Source of the DNA: Nitrospinota bacterium
Lineage (GTDB): Bacteria; Tectomicrobia; Entotheonellia; J063
Assembly: GCA_003696125.1 (NCBI GenBank)
Contig: RFHZ01000427.1
Span: forward strand, 1 to 8,018
Reading direction: 5' to 3'
DNA length: 8,018 nt
Shown here: positions 5,936 through 8,018 of the stretch, in pieces
Numbering within the stretch: the stretch's first letter is position 1
How the letters are laid out: each line of letters opens with the position of its first letter
Translations under genes and position numbers: made by a program
Notes under the pieces: model-generated
Told to the model about the DNA's origin: nothing
The model's database searches: none
What the model saw: the letters and a program-made list of their open reading frames with translations, nothing else

Positions 5936-7906
5936 ATGGCTGGCAGGTGGGGATTGGTCCTTTGCAATTGTCGCCAACACGAGTCCCTTGCCCCCCTGCG
6001 ACTCGCGCTGTCCATGCCGTGTGTGCAGATTTCCGCCCATCCAGAGCCTGATCTGGACACCCTGACCCGTTTTGTCCAGCAGGAGGAGTTAGATCACCTC
6101 TTGATCAGTTGTTGTCAAGACCCGGGGGTCTTCTCGCAGTCCCTGGCTTCTGCCCTTTCTCCTCCCCCTCTCCTCCACTTCCTCGATCTGAATAGCCGGT
6201 GCTTCTGGGTACATCCAGATCCTGTCCAGGCCCAGGCCAAGGCGATTCGCCTGGTACGGGGGGCCATGCAGGCGGCCGAAGCCCAGGAGGAGCCGGCCTA
6301 TAATCCATTAAGCGCCGGGAAACGCATCGTGATCGGAGCCGAGACCCCACAGGGTTTAGTCCTGGCCGCTCGCCTGCATCAGGTGGCCCAACCCCTTTTG
6401 CTCCTGGCCCCGCGTGTTTCCCTGGCCGGGGGAGATGGAGACAAGGAGGAACTCCCCTATACCCTGGTACGGGGACAGATAGTGGCGGTCAGGGGTCGGC
6501 TGGGGGATTTCCGGGTCACCATCGAAGAGCGATATGCAGACACAACGCGTCGCCAGGACCTCCCGGCGGCTCAGGTGGTCATCCTCCTCCAGACCGTTGC
6601 CCCGCCGATCAAAAAGCGGACCGGCTGCCATGTGCTGGTCGATCCCGGCGAGGCGGATCTGGAGAGAGTCGTTCAGGAGGTTCAACAGCTCATCGGCCAC
6701 TTCCTCAAACCGGTGCATGTCACCTATCAGGAGACGATATGCGCGGGAGGGGCGGCAGATCAGGAGGCGTGTGGACGCTGTATCCCGGCCTGCCCGTACG
6801 ATGCGATCAGCCGTGATCCCCGTAACCATCTCCGTATACGGGTGGATCAGATGACCTGTGAGGGGTGTGGAGCCTGTACCGCTGCCTGCCCCACCTCGGC
6901 GCTCCGTTTCACCGATCCCTCTCCTCGCCAGCTTTACTCCCGGCTTGCCGCCTTCCTCTCCCCTTCCAACGGTGACGGAGAAGAACGGCCGGTCGTTCTC
7001 TTTCACTGCGGTGAGGAGGGGTACCGGGCCCTGGAGACGGCGGCACAGCAGTCGATCCCCTATCCGGCCAACGTCTTCCCGATCGAAGTCCCCTGTCTGC
7101 GTTTCGTTTCCCAGGCTTATGTCCTGGCCGCCTTCCGCCTGGGGGCGGCCGGGGTCGGTTTCCTGGGTTGCGAGAGCTGCCAGCATGGGGAGCGAGAGCT
7201 CTTCTACCAGCAGTACGATTTCTGTCGCTTGATCCTGGAGGCCTTTGCCCTGGGGACGGAGCGGCTACGACTCATCACGACCGAGCAGGGGAGGGAAAGG
7301 GAAGCGATTGCTACCTTGACCCGCTTTGCCGAAACCGTGGCTCCCAGTCCCCTTTCCCGGGATGGACACCCGATGGGGGTGGTGGATCACCGGGAGGTTA
7401 TCCGGGAGGCGATAGCCGTCTTTATCGAGCAGTTGGGACAAGAGCCGGGACGCCGCACCTTTACCGCACCCCATCCCTTTGCCCTGGCCGAGGTCGATGC
7501 TCCTGGCTGCACGCTGTGTCGTTCCTGTGTCAATGTCTGTCCTGTGCACGCCTTCCGTTTTGCAGAGGAGAGCTTTTCCCTCCAGCTCCAACCCATCGCC
7601 TGTGTGGCGTGTGGACTGTGTGAGACGGCGTGCCCGGAACGGGTCATCACCCTGCGCCATGAGATCTATCTGGAGCGTGATGCCCTGGAGTATCAGGTCG
7701 TGGCCCAGGACGAGATGATCCCCTGTACCAGGTGTGGGAAACCTTTTATCAATAAGAGAGCGCTCGAAGCAGTGGAGGCCAGGCTCCTCTCCCTGGACTC
7801 CCTGCTCGATGCCTTTCAGGGGAAACGACGCCATCTCCTCCGCATGTGTCCAGACTGCCGGGCGGTTGCCGCCATGTTCGAGGTGCAGAGGGGCTGGGAG
7901 CCGTAA
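5936..7906 (+). CDS. Multi-cluster 4Fe-4S protein with MvhD/FlpD-like core, formate-dehydrogenase-associated type
   Basis: 656 residues. The ATG at 5936 has AGGAGG six bases upstream. Order of parts: an N-terminal region (1-120) with LCNC (C10, C12) and CC (C59, C60); a region starting IVIGAETPQG (131-140) that resembles a worn-down nucleotide-binding fold; ferredoxin module 1 (C269, C279, C282, C286P; then C308, C311, C314, C318P); an MvhD/FlpD-like segment (352-440) with C358, C387, C412 and C415; ferredoxin module 2 (C525, C528, C531, C535P; C556, C559, C562, C566P); and a C-terminal CTRCGKPF (C597, C600) with CPDC (C638, C641). Up to four [4Fe-4S] clusters are expected. There is no signal peptide, so it is cytoplasmic. 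From memory, this layout, including the displaced first cysteine of module 1 and the CxxCGKPF end, is found in proteins encoded beside formate dehydrogenase, TorD, DUF3305 and DUF3306 genes in proteobacteria. An electron-transfer or molybdoenzyme-assembly role is inferred. Confidence 0.88.
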   Translation: MAGRWGLVLCNCRQHESLAPLRLALSMPCVQISAHPEPDLDTLTRFVQQEELDHLLISCCQDPGVFSQSLASALSPPPLLHFLDLNSRCFWVHPDPVQAQAKAIRLVRGAMQAAEAQEEPAYNPLSAGKRIVIGAETPQGLVLAARLHQVAQPLLLLAPRVSLAGGDGDKEELPYTLVRGQIVAVRGRLGDFRVTIEERYADTTRRQDLPAAQVVILLQTVAPPIKKRTGCHVLVDPGEADLERVVQEVQQLIGHFLKPVHVTYQETICAGGAADQEACGRCIPACPYDAISRDPRNHLRIRVDQMTCEGCGACTAACPTSALRFTDPSPRQLYSRLAAFLSPSNGDGEERPVVLFHCGEEGYRALETAAQQSIPYPANVFPIEVPCLRFVSQAYVLAAFRLGAAGVGFLGCESCQHGERELFYQQYDFCRLILEAFALGTERLRLITTEQGREREAIATLTRFAETVAPSPLSRDGHPMGVVDHREVIREAIAVFIEQLGQEPGRRTFTAPHPFALAEVDAPGCTLCRSCVNVCPVHAFRFAEESFSLQLQPIACVACGLCETACPERVITLRHEIYLERDALEYQVVAQDEMIPCTRCGKPFINKRALEAVEARLLSLDSLLDAFQGKRRHLLRMCPDCRAVAAMFEVQRGWEP

Positions 7907-7933
7907 AGAGTGATGATCAGGAAGAGGGAAGCG

Positions 7934-8018
7934 ATGCGAGAAAAGGGACGCAGAGGGAAGAAAGATGGGCGGCGGAAAGGAAAGGAGTTTATGGATGCCG
8001 CGCTCGATGCCTATATCC
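7934..8018 (+). CDS. Start of an unidentified downstream gene (partial)
   Basis: A frame open to the right edge begins just after the iron-sulfur gene. Three in-frame ATGs are possible: 7913 (six bases after the stop), 7934 (GAGGGAA upstream) and 7991 (GGAAAGGAG upstream but only three bases away). The stretch before 7991 would encode a very basic, low-complexity peptide, mostly R, K and G, so 7991 (MDAALDAYI...) may be the true start and the purine-rich stretch just leader. Only nine residues follow, too few to assign a family. In related clusters a TorD-like chaperone or formate dehydrogenase gene sits here; that is expectation, not observation. Confidence 0.35.
   Translation, partial: MREKGRRGKKDGRRKGKEFMDAALDAYI

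Noticed and set aside
6356-7186. 276-codon minus-strand frame inside the iron-sulfur gene
   Set aside because: It is antisense to a clearly coding region with ferredoxin motifs and shows no recognisable domain.
5936-7906. HdrA, the flavin-containing heterodisulfide reductase subunit
   Set aside because: The ferredoxin modules are similar, but no intact GxGxxG flavin-binding motif is present; the region at 131-140 is degenerate.

Overview
This is a GC-rich bacterial window with compact, mostly purine-rich Shine-Dalgarno-led genes. The phylum cannot be fixed from the sequence. A siroheme-type heme-synthase-like radical SAM protein and a multi-cluster iron-sulfur protein of the kind found near formate dehydrogenase genes suggest an anaerobic or facultatively respiring lineage. 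Nitrospirota, NC10, Desulfobacterota or Chloroflexota-like bacteria would fit, but this is inference.

Left half, minus strand (1-3670): a two-gene unit. The upstream gene (3670 to 1256) encodes an 804-residue GAF-domain protein of unknown function. After 44 bases comes a radical SAM/SPASM protein (from 1211, running off the left edge). It resembles the AhbD/NirJ heme-maturation enzymes and carries the start of a C-terminal PCP_red-like domain. It is open to the window edge.

Middle (3671-3991): a 321-base divergent intergenic region with a promoter-like element on each strand. The plus-strand one (TTGACT, 17 bases, CATAAT) is strong. It drives a pentapeptide-repeat protein (3992-4951) and probably, 94 bases later, a small metallo-beta-lactamase-fold hydrolase (5046-5660). 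Three perfect 13-base palindromes of the 6-1-6 form lie in the non-coding leaders of these two genes. Two of them are tandem, one helical turn apart, directly before the hydrolase gene.

Right half, plus strand (5661-8018): an AT-rich 275-base gap holds a near-consensus promoter (TTGACA, 17 bases, AATAAT) whose -10 is covered by an imperfect inverted repeat. It precedes a 656-residue iron-sulfur protein (5936-7906) with two paired [4Fe-4S] ferredoxin modules, an MvhD/FlpD-like segment between them and a C-terminal four-cysteine motif. Its overall plan matches the iron-sulfur proteins encoded beside formate dehydrogenase and TorD-type genes in other bacteria. A further reading frame starts just after it and leaves the window.

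The most unusual points are the FlpD-like cysteines in the 656-residue protein, the 51-repeat unbroken register of the pentapeptide protein, the uncharacterised GAF protein paired with the radical SAM enzyme, and the palindromes before the plus-strand genes. No CRISPR, transposon, tRNA or rRNA was seen.
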